Source: Sphingomonas jaspsi DSM 18422
GTDB lineage: Bacteria; Pseudomonadota; Alphaproteobacteria; Sphingomonadales; Sphingomonadaceae
Reading direction: 5' to 3'
Assembly (NCBI RefSeq): GCF_000585415.1
Contig: NZ_KK073876.1
Coordinates: 1,299,810 to 1,363,809, forward strand
DNA length: 64,000 bases
Positions 21,354 to 32,542 of the stretch are shown here, piece by piece (position 1 is the stretch's first letter; each line of letters opens with the position of its first letter). The position numbers and the translations under genes were made by a program. Under the pieces are notes generated by a model, which was not told where the DNA came from, did no database searches, and saw only the letters and a list, made by a program, of their open reading frames with translations.

Positions 21354-23810
21354 TCAAGAGTGGCCGGACGCGCGCTTGGTGCGCAGCGTCGGCGGGGCGG
21401 CGGCGGGATCGTCGGGCCAGGGGTGCTTGGGGTATCGGCCGCGCATTTCCTTGGCGACCTCGCGCCAGCTTCCGGCCCAGAAGGCGGGCAGGTCTTTGGT
21501 GGTTTGGATCGGGCGATGCGCGGGGCTGGTGATCGCCAGCGTCAGCGGCACGCGGCCCCCGGCGACGGTCGGATGATCCTTAAGGCCATAGAGCGCCTGC
21601 GCGCGCACTTCGACGGTCGGGCCACCGGTTGCGGCATAGTCGATCGGGTGCGACGATCCGGCGGGCGAGTGGAAATGGGTCGGGGCGAGTTTGTCGACCG
21701 CGCGGCTGCCTTCGTACCCGAGCAGGCCGTCGAGGGCACTCCGCAGCGCGCCGGCGTCGATGGCGTCAAGACGTCGCTTGCCCGCCACCAACGGTGCGAG
21801 CCAGTCGTCGAGGCTGGCGATAAGCGCAGTGTCCGAAAGGTCGGCGATGCTGCCGTCATGCTGCGCGGCGAAGGCGGCGCGCTGGAGCAAGGCGTTCGCG
21901 CTTTCGCTCCACGGCAGGATCGACAGGCCGTGGCGTCGCACCGCGTCGACGAGGCCGCGCTCAACCGCTGGCTGGTTGGGCCTGGGGTCGGGCGCGCTCG
22001 ACAGGCGGATGGCCCCGAGGCGCTTGCCCTTGGTCGCGCTGATCGCCGCGGTGGCGGGGTCGAACCGAACGTCGGTGAAAGCCTCGATGCGGTTCCCGTA
22101 AAGCGCTTCGATATCGCTCCACGCGATCGGCGCGGCGGACATGATGCGCGCGCCTGAGGCTGCCCCCGCGACCTCGGCGACGGCGAGCCATTCGCTGCTG
22201 GCGAGCGGCGAGGCGGGGTCGAGGCGGAAGCCGCGCCCGCCGACCGACTGCCACTGCTCTCCGCTGGCATCGCGACGGCGCGACAGGCGATCGGGGAAGG
22301 CGAGGGCGACGGCCTTGGCGAGGTCGTGGGACTGCCCGCTGCTGCCGCCCGCGCGCTTGGTCCAATTGTCGGCCATGCGCCGCGCGGCCGTGGCGCGGGG
22401 CGAGCGGTCGCCGCCCCACCGCCGCAGGCGCAGCTCGAGGTCGGCGTCGTTGCCGCCGATGCCGCGTTCGCTGAGCAACGCGGCCGCGTCCGCCGCCGCC
22501 TTGGCGAACCCCAGTCGCCCCGCCTCGATCATCATGTGCGCGAGGCGCGGCTCGAGCGGCCAGCCGGCGATGGCGCGGCCATGGTCGGTGAGGCGACCTT
22601 GGCAATCGAGCGCCGCCAGCCGCGTCAGCCGCTCGCGCGCCTCGGCCAGCGCGGGCACAGGCGGCGGGTCGAGGAAGGGCAGGCGGGCGGGATCCTGCTC
22701 GCCCCACAACAGGCAGGTCAGCAGCAGGCTCGACAGGTCGGCTTCCAAAATCTCGGGCGGGTCGTGGGCGGGCAGGGCGGCGGTCGCGGCCTCTTCCCAC
22801 AGCCGGATCGCCACGCCCGGTGCCTGCCGCGCGGCGCGGCCCGCGCGCTGGGTGACGGCGGCGCGGCTGGCGCGTTCGGTGACGAGGCGGGTGAGCCCCG
22901 CACCGCGGTCGTAGCGCGGGCGTCGCGCAAGCCCGCTGTCGACGACGATGCGGACATGGTCGAGCGTCAGGCTGGTCTCGGCGATCGCGCTCGCCAGCAC
23001 CAGCTTGCGCGTGCCGGGCGCGGGCGGGGCGAGGGCGGCACGCTGGGCGGCGGGATCGACCTGGCCGTGGAGGCGGTGGAGGACGACGTCGGCGGGAAGG
23101 TCGCCTAGCGCGGTCGCGGTGCGCTCGATCTCCGCCACGCCGGGCAGGAAGGCGAGGAGCGAGCCGTCATGCTCGGCCAGCGCCTTCTTGCAGGCCGCCG
23201 CCACCTGCGGTTCGATCTTCGCCGTCGCGTCGCGGCCGATGTGGTGGAGAGTGAGCGGGAAGGTCTTGCCCTCGCTTTCGATCCGCGGCGGATCGCCCAT
23301 CAAACGCGCGAAGCGTTCGCCGTCGAGCGTCGCCGACATGGCGAGGAGCCTGAGGTCGGGCCGCAATCCCTCCGCCGCATCCAGCGTCAGCGCAAGCGCG
23401 AGGTCGCTGTCGAGGCTGCGTTCATGCACTTCGTCGAACAGTACCGCACTGACCCCGGCCAGTTCGGGATCGGCCTGCAGGCGCGCCAGGTAGACGCCAT
23501 GGGTCATGGCGATGAGGCGGGTGGCCTTGCCGACCTTGCTGTCGAGACGCGTGGCATAGCCGACCGTCTCGCCCGCCGCCTCGCCCCGTTCGCGGGCGAT
23601 ATATTCCGCAGCCGACCGCGCGGCGAGCCGGCGCGGCACCAGCAGCAGCACCTGTCCCGCGCACCAAGGTTCGCCCAGCAGCGCGGGCGCGACCCGCGTC
23701 GTCTTGCCTGCGCCCGGCGGCGCGATCAGCAGCGCGCGCGGCCCGCCCCGCAGCGCACCGAGCAGGTCGGGCAGCACCTCGTCGATCGGCAGGGCGGGGC
23801 GGGAAACCAT
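21354..23810 (-). CDS. hrpB: ATP-dependent helicase HrpB
   Basis: An 818-residue DEAH/RHA-type helicase. Motif I is 'LIAPPGAGKTTR', motif II is 'FDEVHERS', motif III 'AMSATLDGE', and the helicase C-terminal part carries 'QRAGRAAR' as motif VI. The HrpB-specific C-terminal domain follows ('FDVRFDP'-like segment with 'ATKGKRLGAIRLSSAPD'). HrpB processes RNA in other bacteria, but its precise role is unclear. The start at 23810 gives 'MVSRPALPIDEVLPDL'; a longer form beginning 16 codons earlier is possible. It is divergent from the CvpA-family gene. Confidence 0.93.
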   Translation of the reverse strand: MVSRPALPIDEVLPDLLGALRGGPRALLIAPPGAGKTTRVAPALLGEPWCAGQVLLLVPRRLAARSAAEYIARERGEAAGETVGYATRLDSKVGKATRLIAMTHGVYLARLQADPELAGVSAVLFDEVHERSLDSDLALALTLDAAEGLRPDLRLLAMSATLDGERFARLMGDPPRIESEGKTFPLTLHHIGRDATAKIEPQVAAACKKALAEHDGSLLAFLPGVAEIERTATALGDLPADVVLHRLHGQVDPAAQRAALAPPAPGTRKLVLASAIAETSLTLDHVRIVVDSGLARRPRYDRGAGLTRLVTERASRAAVTQRAGRAARQAPGVAIRLWEEAATAALPAHDPPEILEADLSSLLLTCLLWGEQDPARLPFLDPPPVPALAEARERLTRLAALDCQGRLTDHGRAIAGWPLEPRLAHMMIEAGRLGFAKAAADAAALLSERGIGGNDADLELRLRRWGGDRSPRATAARRMADNWTKRAGGSSGQSHDLAKAVALAFPDRLSRRRDASGEQWQSVGGRGFRLDPASPLASSEWLAVAEVAGAASGARIMSAAPIAWSDIEALYGNRIEAFTDVRFDPATAAISATKGKRLGAIRLSSAPDPRPNQPAVERGLVDAVRRHGLSILPWSESANALLQRAAFAAQHDGSIADLSDTALIASLDDWLAPLVAGKRRLDAIDAGALRSALDGLLGYEGSRAVDKLAPTHFHSPAGSSHPIDYAATGGPTVEVRAQALYGLKDHPTVAGGRVPLTLAITSPAHRPIQTTKDLPAFWAGSWREVAKEMRGRYPKHPWPDDPAAAPPTLRTKRASGHS

Positions 23811-23905
23811 CGCACCGGCGCATGGCACAGGCGTGCGAATTTGTGCAACTGCGTACATCAGGCCCCTTTGCAGCCGCGCCTCCCTCCGCTAGCGCTTCGC
23901 CCATC

Positions 23906-24415
23906 ATGACCGCGCTCGACATCTTCGTGTTGCTGCTACTGGGCGGCGGAGCCCTGGTCGGCTTCGTGCGCGGTTTCACCTATGAAGTGCTGTCGCTGGT
24001 CGCCTGGGTGGTCGGCATCGCGGCGCTCAAGCTGTTCCACACCCCGCTCGCCGAACGGCTGGTGGACAGCGTCGGCACCCCTGCGGGGGCGTCGGCGCTG
24101 GCCTTTGCGCTGCTGTTCCTGCCCGCCTTCATCGCGACCAAGCTGTTCGCCCGCGCGGTCGGGGGCAGGGCGCGGCGATCGCTCCTCGGCCCGTTCGACC
24201 GGCTGCTCGGCGGCGGGTTCGGGATGCTGAAGGGCCTGATCGGCGCGACGCTCTTCTTCCTGCTCGCCAACCTTGCGACCGACATGGTCTATGGCGGCGA
24301 GGCCAAGCGGCCCGAATGGATGACCGACAGCCGCACCTTCCCGCTTCTGAACGCCACCGGTCGCGCCATCGTCGACTGGGTCGAAACCCGCCAACATCCC
24401 GGAGTGAAATTGTGA
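23906..24415 (+). CDS. CvpA family membrane protein
   Basis: A 169-residue inner-membrane protein with four hydrophobic helices. The opening 'MTALDIFVLLLLGGGALVGF' and 'VRGFTYEVLSLVAWVVGIAA' is the standard CvpA pattern, with the conserved glycine-arginine-proline segment 'RSLLGPFDRLLGGGFGMLKG' in the middle. CvpA is needed for colicin V production in E. coli and for envelope homeostasis elsewhere. The ATG at 23906 begins the domain. Its stop overlaps the GTG of cysS. Confidence 0.9.
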   Translation: MTALDIFVLLLLGGGALVGFVRGFTYEVLSLVAWVVGIAALKLFHTPLAERLVDSVGTPAGASALAFALLFLPAFIATKLFARAVGGRARRSLLGPFDRLLGGGFGMLKGLIGATLFFLLANLATDMVYGGEAKRPEWMTDSRTFPLLNATGRAIVDWVETRQHPGVKL

Positions 24416-25749
24416 TCCGCCTGCATGACACCATGGCCCGCGAAAAGCGCGAGTTCGTGCCTGCCGACCCCAAGCGGATCACCCTCTATTGCTGCGGCCC
24501 GACCGTCTATGGCCGCGCCCATATCGGCAATGCCCGCCCGGCGGTGATCTTCGACCTGCTGCGCCGGGTGCTGGAACATGCCTATCCGGACGCCGAGGTG
24601 ATCTACGCCCGCAACGTCACCGACGTCGACGACAAGATCATCGCTGCCGCTGAGGCTGAAGGTGTCGGCTATCGCGTCATCACAGAGCGCTACTACCAAC
24701 ATTATCTCGATGACATGGGTGCGTTAGGGGTCAACCCGCCGACGTTCGCTCCTCGAGCAACTGCGTACATTCCGCGGATGATCGATATGATCCAGCGCCT
24801 CATTGATGGCGGATACGCCTACGAGGCGGAGGGTCATGTTCTTTTCTCAGTGCCGAGCGACTCGGAATATGGAGCCTTATCGCGCCGCGACCGCGATGCA
24901 ATTATCGCCGGTGCACGCGTCGAAGTTGCACCTTACAAACGCGATCCGTCGGACTTCGTACTGTGGAAGCCAGCTGGTGATTCCGCAGAGCAAGTCGCGC
25001 TCAGCTTTGAATCGCCATGGGGTCGTGGACGTCCCGGCTGGCACATCGAGTGCTCGGCAATGATCGAGGGTTTCGGTGATCGCCAAGATGCAGGACATGT
25101 TGAGACGATCGACATTCATGGCGGCGGGCTCGACCTCATCTTCCCGCACCACGAGAATGAGATCGCGCAGAGCCGCTGCGCGCATGGCGGCAAGCCGCTT
25201 GCCCGTTACTGGGTGCACAACGGCTTCGTCGACATGGGCGCGGAGAAAATGTCCAAGTCGCTCGGCAATGTCGTGACGCCCGAGGCGCTGCTGAAAGAGC
25301 ATAAGGGCGAAGTGCTGCGCATGGCGCTGCTGTCGGCGCATTACCGCCAGCCGCTGCCGTGGACCGAAGTCGGCATCGCGCAGGCCAAGGCCACGCTCGA
25401 CGGGCTCTACCGCAAGGCGGGCGATGCCGCGCCGGGCAAAGTCGATGCGGGGGTCGTCGAAGCCCTCTACGACGACCTCAACACGCCGCTGGCGCTGTCC
25501 CGGCTCGGCCAGATCGCCGAACCGGCGGTGCTCAAGGCCAGCGCCAACCTGCTCGGATTGCTCACCGAGAGCGAAGACGGCTGGTTCCGCGGCGACGGCG
25601 ATGCCCGCATCGACGGGCTCGTCGATCAGCGCAACGCGGCCAAGAAGGCGCGCGATTTCGCCACCGCCGACCGCATCCGCGACGAGCTGAAGGCGGAAGG
25701 CATTTTGCTCGAAGACGGGCCGCAGGGCACGACTTGGCGCCGCGCATGA
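24412..25749 (+). CDS. cysS: Cysteinyl-tRNA synthetase
   Basis: A 445-residue class I synthetase charging tRNA-Cys. HIGN is in 'GRAHIGNARPA' and KMSKS in 'AEKMSKSLGN'; the zinc ligands include the cysteine in 'YCCGPTVYG' and the segment 'GWHIECSAM' with 'FPHHENEIAQS'. The GTG start at 24412 has GGAG seven bases upstream and overlaps the CvpA gene stop. Between about 24650 and 25115 the codon use changes abruptly: TTA, CTT, GCA and CGA codons appear that are rare on either side, yet the frame and motifs stay intact. This looks like a recombined segment from a less GC-rich relative. Confidence 0.95.
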   Translation: MIRLHDTMAREKREFVPADPKRITLYCCGPTVYGRAHIGNARPAVIFDLLRRVLEHAYPDAEVIYARNVTDVDDKIIAAAEAEGVGYRVITERYYQHYLDDMGALGVNPPTFAPRATAYIPRMIDMIQRLIDGGYAYEAEGHVLFSVPSDSEYGALSRRDRDAIIAGARVEVAPYKRDPSDFVLWKPAGDSAEQVALSFESPWGRGRPGWHIECSAMIEGFGDRQDAGHVETIDIHGGGLDLIFPHHENEIAQSRCAHGGKPLARYWVHNGFVDMGAEKMSKSLGNVVTPEALLKEHKGEVLRMALLSAHYRQPLPWTEVGIAQAKATLDGLYRKAGDAAPGKVDAGVVEALYDDLNTPLALSRLGQIAEPAVLKASANLLGLLTESEDGWFRGDGDARIDGLVDQRNAAKKARDFATADRIRDELKAEGILLEDGPQGTTWRRA

Positions 25750-25759
25750 TGCCTGCGTC

Positions 25760-26193
25760 ATGCGCCCCATCACCGATCGTGCCGTGAGCGAGCCGCTCTA
25801 CACGCGCGACATCCTCCGCCTTGCGGCGTCGATCCCCGGCATCGTGCCCTTCGCCGAGCTTCCAAACGCCGTCGACGTGCGCTCGCCGACCTGCGGCAGC
25901 CGGGTCGCGATGGTGGTCGAGACCGATGCCGACGGCCGCGTCACTGCGCTGAGGCAGGCGGTCGAGGCGTGCGCCTTCGGGCAGGCCGCCGCCGCGCTGG
26001 TCGGGCAATATGCAGAGGGGAACTCGCTCGCCGAAGCCCGATCCGCCGTCGACGCGGTCAGGGCCTGGCTCGGCGGAGCGGACGGCGAACCCTGGCCCGG
26101 CATGGCCGTGCTGGACCCTGCACGCAGCCGCAGCGGCCGCCACGGTGCAATCCTGCTTCCCTTCCGGGCCCTTGTCGCGGCATTAGAGGCGCA

Positions 26194-26197
<4 letters not shown>
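25760..26197 (+). CDS. Iron-sulfur scaffold protein, IscU/NifU-like
   Basis: A 145-residue protein with the IscU/NifU N-terminal scaffold pattern: the cysteines in 'VRSPTCGSRVAMVVE' and 'QAVEACAFGQAAAALV'. The third ligand cysteine of canonical IscU is not evident, so cluster assembly may differ. A GTG eight codons downstream ('VSEPLYTRDILRLAAS') is an alternative start and agrees with relatives as I recall them. It ends in an ATGA overlap with the antiporter gene. Not part of a visible suf or isc operon. Confidence 0.82.
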
Positions 26198-28035
<1,838 letters not shown>

Positions 28036-29051
28036 ATCGACCGCCGGGTCGACGAACGCCCGGCCGATCCCGCGCGTCAAAACCAGCGACAGCTTGCCGC
28101 CGAGGTTCTTTTTGTCGCGCGCCATCCAGTCGAGCAGCGAAGGTCCCCTGACGCCGACCGCGGCCAGCGTGACCGGCAGCCCGCAGGCGGCCAGGTGCGC
28201 GGCGACCCGCTCCGCATCCGCTGCCGCGCACAGGCCGAGCCGGGCCGAGAAGCGATGCGCCAGCGCCATGCCCAGCGCGACCGCTTCGCCATGCAGCACC
28301 TTGCCGAGGCCCGCTTCACTTTCGATCGCATGGCCAAAGCTGTGGCCGAGGTTGAGCAATGCGCGCTGGCCCTTCATGTCGCGGACGTCGCCTTCGACGA
28401 TGCGGGCCTTGGCGCGCAGGGCGGTTTCGATCGCGTGCAGGCGCAAATCGCGGTGGCCGGCGATGACGCCGCGGCCATTGGCTTCGCACCAGGCGAAAAA
28501 GGCAGGGTCGTCGATCAGGCCATATTTGACGATCTCGGCATAGCCCGCGCGAAGCTGCCGCTGGTCGAGCGTGTCGGTGAGGTCGGGGTCGACCACCACC
28601 AGCGACGGGACGTGGAAGGTCCCGATGAGGTTCTTCTCGCCGAAGGCGTCGATCGCGGTCTTGCCGCCCACCGCGCTGTCGGCCTGCGACAGCAGGGTGG
28701 TCGGGATATGCACGATCGGGCAGCCGCGTTTGAACAGGGCGGCGGCAAGACCGGCGAGATCGCCGACCGACCCGCCGCCCAAGGCGACGACAGGGGTCGT
28801 GCGGCTGGCGTTATGCGCCGACAATCGTTCGAGCAGGCGGTGGAGCACCGGCCAGTCCTTGGCCTCCTCGCCGTCGGGCACCAGCGCCACGTCGGCGCCA
28901 AGCGCTTCGGCAATGCGCGACCCGTGCAGCGCGAACACCCGCTTGTCGGTCACCAGCAGCGGCGTTTCGCCGCGGGCGAGGTCGCGTATGCGCTCCAGCC
29001 CGGCCTCGATCGGGCCGATCAATATGTCGTAACCCCCGGCCGCGATGACGG

Positions 29052-29591
29052 TCATTTGGCGAGGCGTTCCTGCAGGGCGTCGATGATCGCCTCGACCACT
29101 TCGCCATGGGCGCCGGTGCCGCTGCGGATATGGAGATGCGCCTCGCTGTAATAAGCGTGGCGTTCGTCCATCAGCTTGGTCAGCTTTTCCTCGCGGTTGC
29201 CGCCCTGCAGCAACGGGCGGTTGTCCTTGCGGCCGGTGCGTTCGGCCAGCACGTCGATCGGCGCGTCGAGCCAGATGGTGATCGCGCGCTGGTTGAGCAG
29301 TTCGCGGGTGCGCGGGTCGTTGAACGCCCCGCCGCCGGTGGCGATGACGCGGACCGTCCCGTCGATCAGCCGCGCGACCAGCCGCCGCTCGCCGTCGCGA
29401 AAATCGGCCTCGCCATAGCGTTCGAAGATTTCCGCGGTAGTGGCGCCGGCCGCATCCTCGATCGCTACGTCGCTGTCGACGAAATCGAGGCTCAGCCGCT
29501 TGGCCAGGCGCCGACCGATTGTCGACTTTCCTGCGCCCATCAACCCCACCAACACGATGGGACGGTCAAGAAGGCGGATCAGCTTTTCCAC
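29052..29591 (-). CDS. aroK: Shikimate kinase
   Basis: A 179-residue kinase phosphorylating shikimate at the 3-hydroxyl. The Walker A loop is 'GLMGAGKSTIGRRLA'; shikimate-binding residues appear in 'FVDSDVAIE', 'FRDGERRLV' and 'IATGGGAF'. The lid arginine region is 'AERTGRKDNRPLLQ'. The start is GTG at 29589-29591. It is first of the aroK-aroB unit and is divergent from the small membrane protein at 29683. Confidence 0.97.
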   Translation of the reverse strand: MEKLIRLLDRPIVLVGLMGAGKSTIGRRLAKRLSLDFVDSDVAIEDAAGATTAEIFERYGEADFRDGERRLVARLIDGTVRVIATGGGAFNDPRTRELLNQRAITIWLDAPIDVLAERTGRKDNRPLLQGGNREEKLTKLMDERHAYYSEAHLHIRSGTGAHGEVVEAIIDALQERLAK

Positions 29592-29682
29592 TTTTGCGCG
29601 CTATATGTTCCGGCGGGGCTATACATCGGGGACCTAGGTCGGGCAAAAGCATGCCCGAACCGTGCCGACAAGCGGAGAAATC

Positions 29683-29823
29683 ATGCCTCGCGGAATTATT
29701 GTCCTTATCGTCCTTCTCCTGCTGCTGGTCGGCGGGACCTATTTCCTGTCGACCAGCGTCCATGAACAGCCGACCCAGACGATCGAGGCCGATGTCACGA
29801 CCGATGCCGCGCCGAAAAGCTAA
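29683..29823 (+). CDS. Small single-pass membrane protein (46 aa)
   Basis: A 46-residue ORF beginning 'MPRGIIVLIVLLLLLVGGTY' with one hydrophobic helix at about 4-21 and a short polar tail ending DAAPKS. AGCGGAGAA lies a few bases upstream as a possible ribosome-binding site. Its 3' end overlaps the start of the exported protein gene by 20 bases in another frame, so the two are probably coupled. Function unknown; the composition and position argue that it is real. Confidence 0.6.
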   Translation: MPRGIIVLIVLLLLLVGGTYFLSTSVHEQPTQTIEADVTTDAAPKS

Positions 29824-31612
29824 AATCCTTCTGGCGGCGGGTGCCGGCGTAGCGCTGGCGCTGACCATCCCGGCGATCGCGCAGGACAAGCCCGAATCGA
29901 TCCTGCCGCCGGGCTTCGGCGATCCGGCCACGCCGCCGCCGCCGCCGGTCAACGCGCCGACCTTGCCGCAGCCGACGCGCCCCGCGCCGGCGCCATCGGG
30001 CGCAGCCGAAGGCGGGGCGGTGCAGGAAAGCAGCACGCTCGCTCCCGGCGACGAGCCGGTCGAGATGGAACAGCCCAAGCAGGTCGAACTGCCCGCCGCC
30101 GCCCGGCACGACCCGCGCACCGCGGGCGTTTTGTCGCCGGTTGCGCTGGGACTGGGCGCCCAGCCGTTCGGCGCTGCGCATGGCAAGGCGCTGCAGACCC
30201 TGCTGCGCCGCAACCAGGCACCGCTGGCGTCGCGCTGGGTGCATATCGGCGTACGCAACGCCCTGATCGCCGCCGCCCCCGCGCCTGGCGGCATCAATCC
30301 CTACGACTGGGGTGCCGAGCGGGTGTGGATGCTGCTGCGCATGGGCGAGGCCGATGCCGCGCGGCTGCTGCTGTCGCAGCTCGACAATGACGAAGCGACG
30401 CCGAAGCTGAAGCAGATGGCGATCCAGACCGCGCTGGCGACCGGCGACCCGTCGGCGATGTGCCCGTATCGCGACGGCGTCGAAAAGGTCGAACCCAATG
30501 TCGCGTCGCTGATCCAGGCGATGTGCGCGTCGCTCTATGGCGAGCCCGAACGCGCCGCCGCCGACATCCAGAACGCGCGCCGCCGCGGCAAGCTGAGCGG
30601 GATCGACATCGCGCTGGCCGACAAGGTGGTCGGGGCGGGTGCGGAAACCGCCCGCGCCGTCACGATCGAATGGGAACCGGTCCAGCAATTGAACAGCTGG
30701 CGCTTCGGCCTTGCCACCGCCACCGGCCTGCTGCCGCCCGAACGGCTGATCAACGATGCGTCGCCGACGATGCGCAGCTGGCTGGCGCGATCGCCGATCT
30801 TTTCCGCTGAACAGCGGATCGCGTCGGCGCGGATCGCCGCGGCGCTCGGCGTCTTTTCCAGCGAGGCGCTGGTCGACCTTTATTCGGCCGCCTACGACGC
30901 GACCGATCCCGACACGCTGGGGTCGACCGATTACTGGCAGCTGCGGCTGGCCTATGTCGGCGAGGACCAGGATGCGCGGATGGACGCGATGCGCCAGCTG
31001 TGGGGCAAGGGCGAAGGCCTGACCGACCGTTGGGCGAACCGCGTGCTGCTGTCGCGCGCGGCGCGGCGGCTGACGCCCAGTTCGGACCTTGGCCCCGACG
31101 CCGACCGGATCCTCGAATCGCTGTTCGCCGGCGGCTTCGACCGCGAAGCGGCGCGCTGGATCCCCGCGCTGGAAGACATGGACGACAAGGACCGGATGCA
31201 GGCCTGGGGCCTGCTCGCGGTCGGCGCGCCCGACCCCCGAGCGCTCGGCATCACCGAAGGCAAGGTCGGCGATTTCGAGGATGAGGACGGCAGCGAGCAG
31301 CAGCGGGCGACCGCGGTGCTGGTCGCCGGCCTCGCCGGCCTCGGCCGGATCGATGCCGAAGCCGCGACGTCGCTCAGCCGTTCCTACAGCCTCGGGCTCG
31401 GCAACCAGACCGGCTGGAGCCGCCTGATCGACGACGCCGCCAAGCGCGGCCAGTCGGGAACGGTGTTGCTGTTAGTGGCATCGGCATTCCAAGGCGGCGA
31501 CCTGGCGGCGGTGAAGCCCTTCTACCTCTACCATTCGGTCAAGGCGCTCAAGGCGACCGGGCAGGACTATCTGGCGCGGATGATCGCGACCGAGGCGGTC
31601 GCCCGGGCGTGA
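29804..31612 (+). CDS. Exported protein of unknown function (about 600 aa)
   Basis: A 602-residue protein with a signal peptide (about 1-25, 'RKAKILLAAGAGVALALTIP' then AIAQ). A proline-rich linker follows, then a long alpha-helical part rich in alanine and leucine that reads like helical solenoid repeats. No catalytic motif is evident. The ATG at 29804 is preferred; an ATG 12 bases earlier is also possible. Its TGA overlaps the GTG of xerD, so it is in that operon. Sphingomonads carry such a protein before xerD-accA, by recall. Confidence 0.75.
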   Translation: MPRRKAKILLAAGAGVALALTIPAIAQDKPESILPPGFGDPATPPPPPVNAPTLPQPTRPAPAPSGAAEGGAVQESSTLAPGDEPVEMEQPKQVELPAAARHDPRTAGVLSPVALGLGAQPFGAAHGKALQTLLRRNQAPLASRWVHIGVRNALIAAAPAPGGINPYDWGAERVWMLLRMGEADAARLLLSQLDNDEATPKLKQMAIQTALATGDPSAMCPYRDGVEKVEPNVASLIQAMCASLYGEPERAAADIQNARRRGKLSGIDIALADKVVGAGAETARAVTIEWEPVQQLNSWRFGLATATGLLPPERLINDASPTMRSWLARSPIFSAEQRIASARIAAALGVFSSEALVDLYSAAYDATDPDTLGSTDYWQLRLAYVGEDQDARMDAMRQLWGKGEGLTDRWANRVLLSRAARRLTPSSDLGPDADRILESLFAGGFDREAARWIPALEDMDDKDRMQAWGLLAVGAPDPRALGITEGKVGDFEDEDGSEQQRATAVLVAGLAGLGRIDAEAATSLSRSYSLGLGNQTGWSRLIDDAAKRGQSGTVLLLVASAFQGGDLAAVKPFYLYHSVKALKATGQDYLARMIATEAVARA

Positions 31613-32493
31613 ACGAGAGCGACCGCGCGCTGGTCGACCGCTTCTGCGACATGATGGCGGCCGAAGTCGGCGCGTCGCGCAACACGCTTCTCGCCTATCG
31701 CAGCGATTTCGAAGCCGCCGCTGCGGCGCTGGGATCGATCGAAAAGGCCGGGCCCAAGGAGCTGGAGCGACTGGGCGAGGCCTGGGCCGACCTTGCGCCC
31801 TCGACCGTTGCCCGGCGGTCCTCGGCGCTGCGACGATTGTTCGGGTTCCTGATGGACGAAGGCTATCGCCCCGACGACCCGTCGGCGGCGCTGCCCAAGC
31901 CCGCGCTTCGCCGCCCGCTGCCCAAGGTGCTCGACACCCACGAGGTCGAGGCGATGTTTGCAGAGGTCGAAGGGCGGGCGCAGAGCGGGCAGCCGATCGC
32001 GCTGCGCAACCTCGCCCTCCTCGAACTGCTCTACGGTTCGGGCCTGCGTGCGACCGAACTGGTCAGCCTGCCGCGGCGTGCGGTGCGGCAGGGCCAGCCC
32101 TTCCTGATGCTACGCGGCAAGGGAGACAAGGAACGGCTGGTGCCAGTCAGCGAACGGGCGGCGGGCGCGGTCGCCGAATGGCTGAAGCATGTGCCCGTCG
32201 ACAGCATCTGGCTGTTCCCGTCGGGCAAGAAGCATCTGTCGCGGGTGCGGCTGTTCCAGCTGGTGCGCGACATGGCGGCGCTGGCGGGAATCGCGCCCGA
32301 CCGGGTCAGCCCGCATGTGCTGCGCCATGCCTTTGCGACCCACCTGCTGGCGGGCGGGGCGGACCTTCGCGTGCTGCAGGCGCTGCTCGGCCATGCCGAC
32401 ATCGCGACGACGCAGATTTACACCCATGTCGACGCCGCGCGACTGGTCGAGTTGGTCAACGCGCGCCATCCGCTGGCTGACCAGCCCCGTTAA
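31609..32493 (+). CDS. xerD: Tyrosine recombinase XerD-like
   Basis: A 294-residue site-specific recombinase. The catalytic set is present: R in 'LYGSGLRATELVSL', K in 'LRGKGDKERLVP', HxxR in 'SPHVLRHAFATHLL', H in 'LLGHADIATTQ' and the nucleophile Y in 'IYTHVD'. With its XerC partner it should resolve chromosome dimers at dif. It is chromosomal housekeeping, not a mobile-element integrase, since it sits in a conserved run with accA. The GTG start overlaps the stop of the previous gene. Confidence 0.93.
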   Translation: MNESDRALVDRFCDMMAAEVGASRNTLLAYRSDFEAAAAALGSIEKAGPKELERLGEAWADLAPSTVARRSSALRRLFGFLMDEGYRPDDPSAALPKPALRRPLPKVLDTHEVEAMFAEVEGRAQSGQPIALRNLALLELLYGSGLRATELVSLPRRAVRQGQPFLMLRGKGDKERLVPVSERAAGAVAEWLKHVPVDSIWLFPSGKKHLSRVRLFQLVRDMAALAGIAPDRVSPHVLRHAFATHLLAGGADLRVLQALLGHADIATTQIYTHVDAARLVELVNARHPLADQPR

Positions 32494-32542
32494 CCCCTTG
32501 GCGTTGACGTAGGGTCAGGACCCGCTTAGGCCCCGCGGCGAC

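Noticed and set aside
31609-32493. XerD as a mobile-element integrase
   Set aside because: It sits in a chromosomal run with an exported protein and accA and has XerD proportions, so it is read as the dimer-resolution recombinase.
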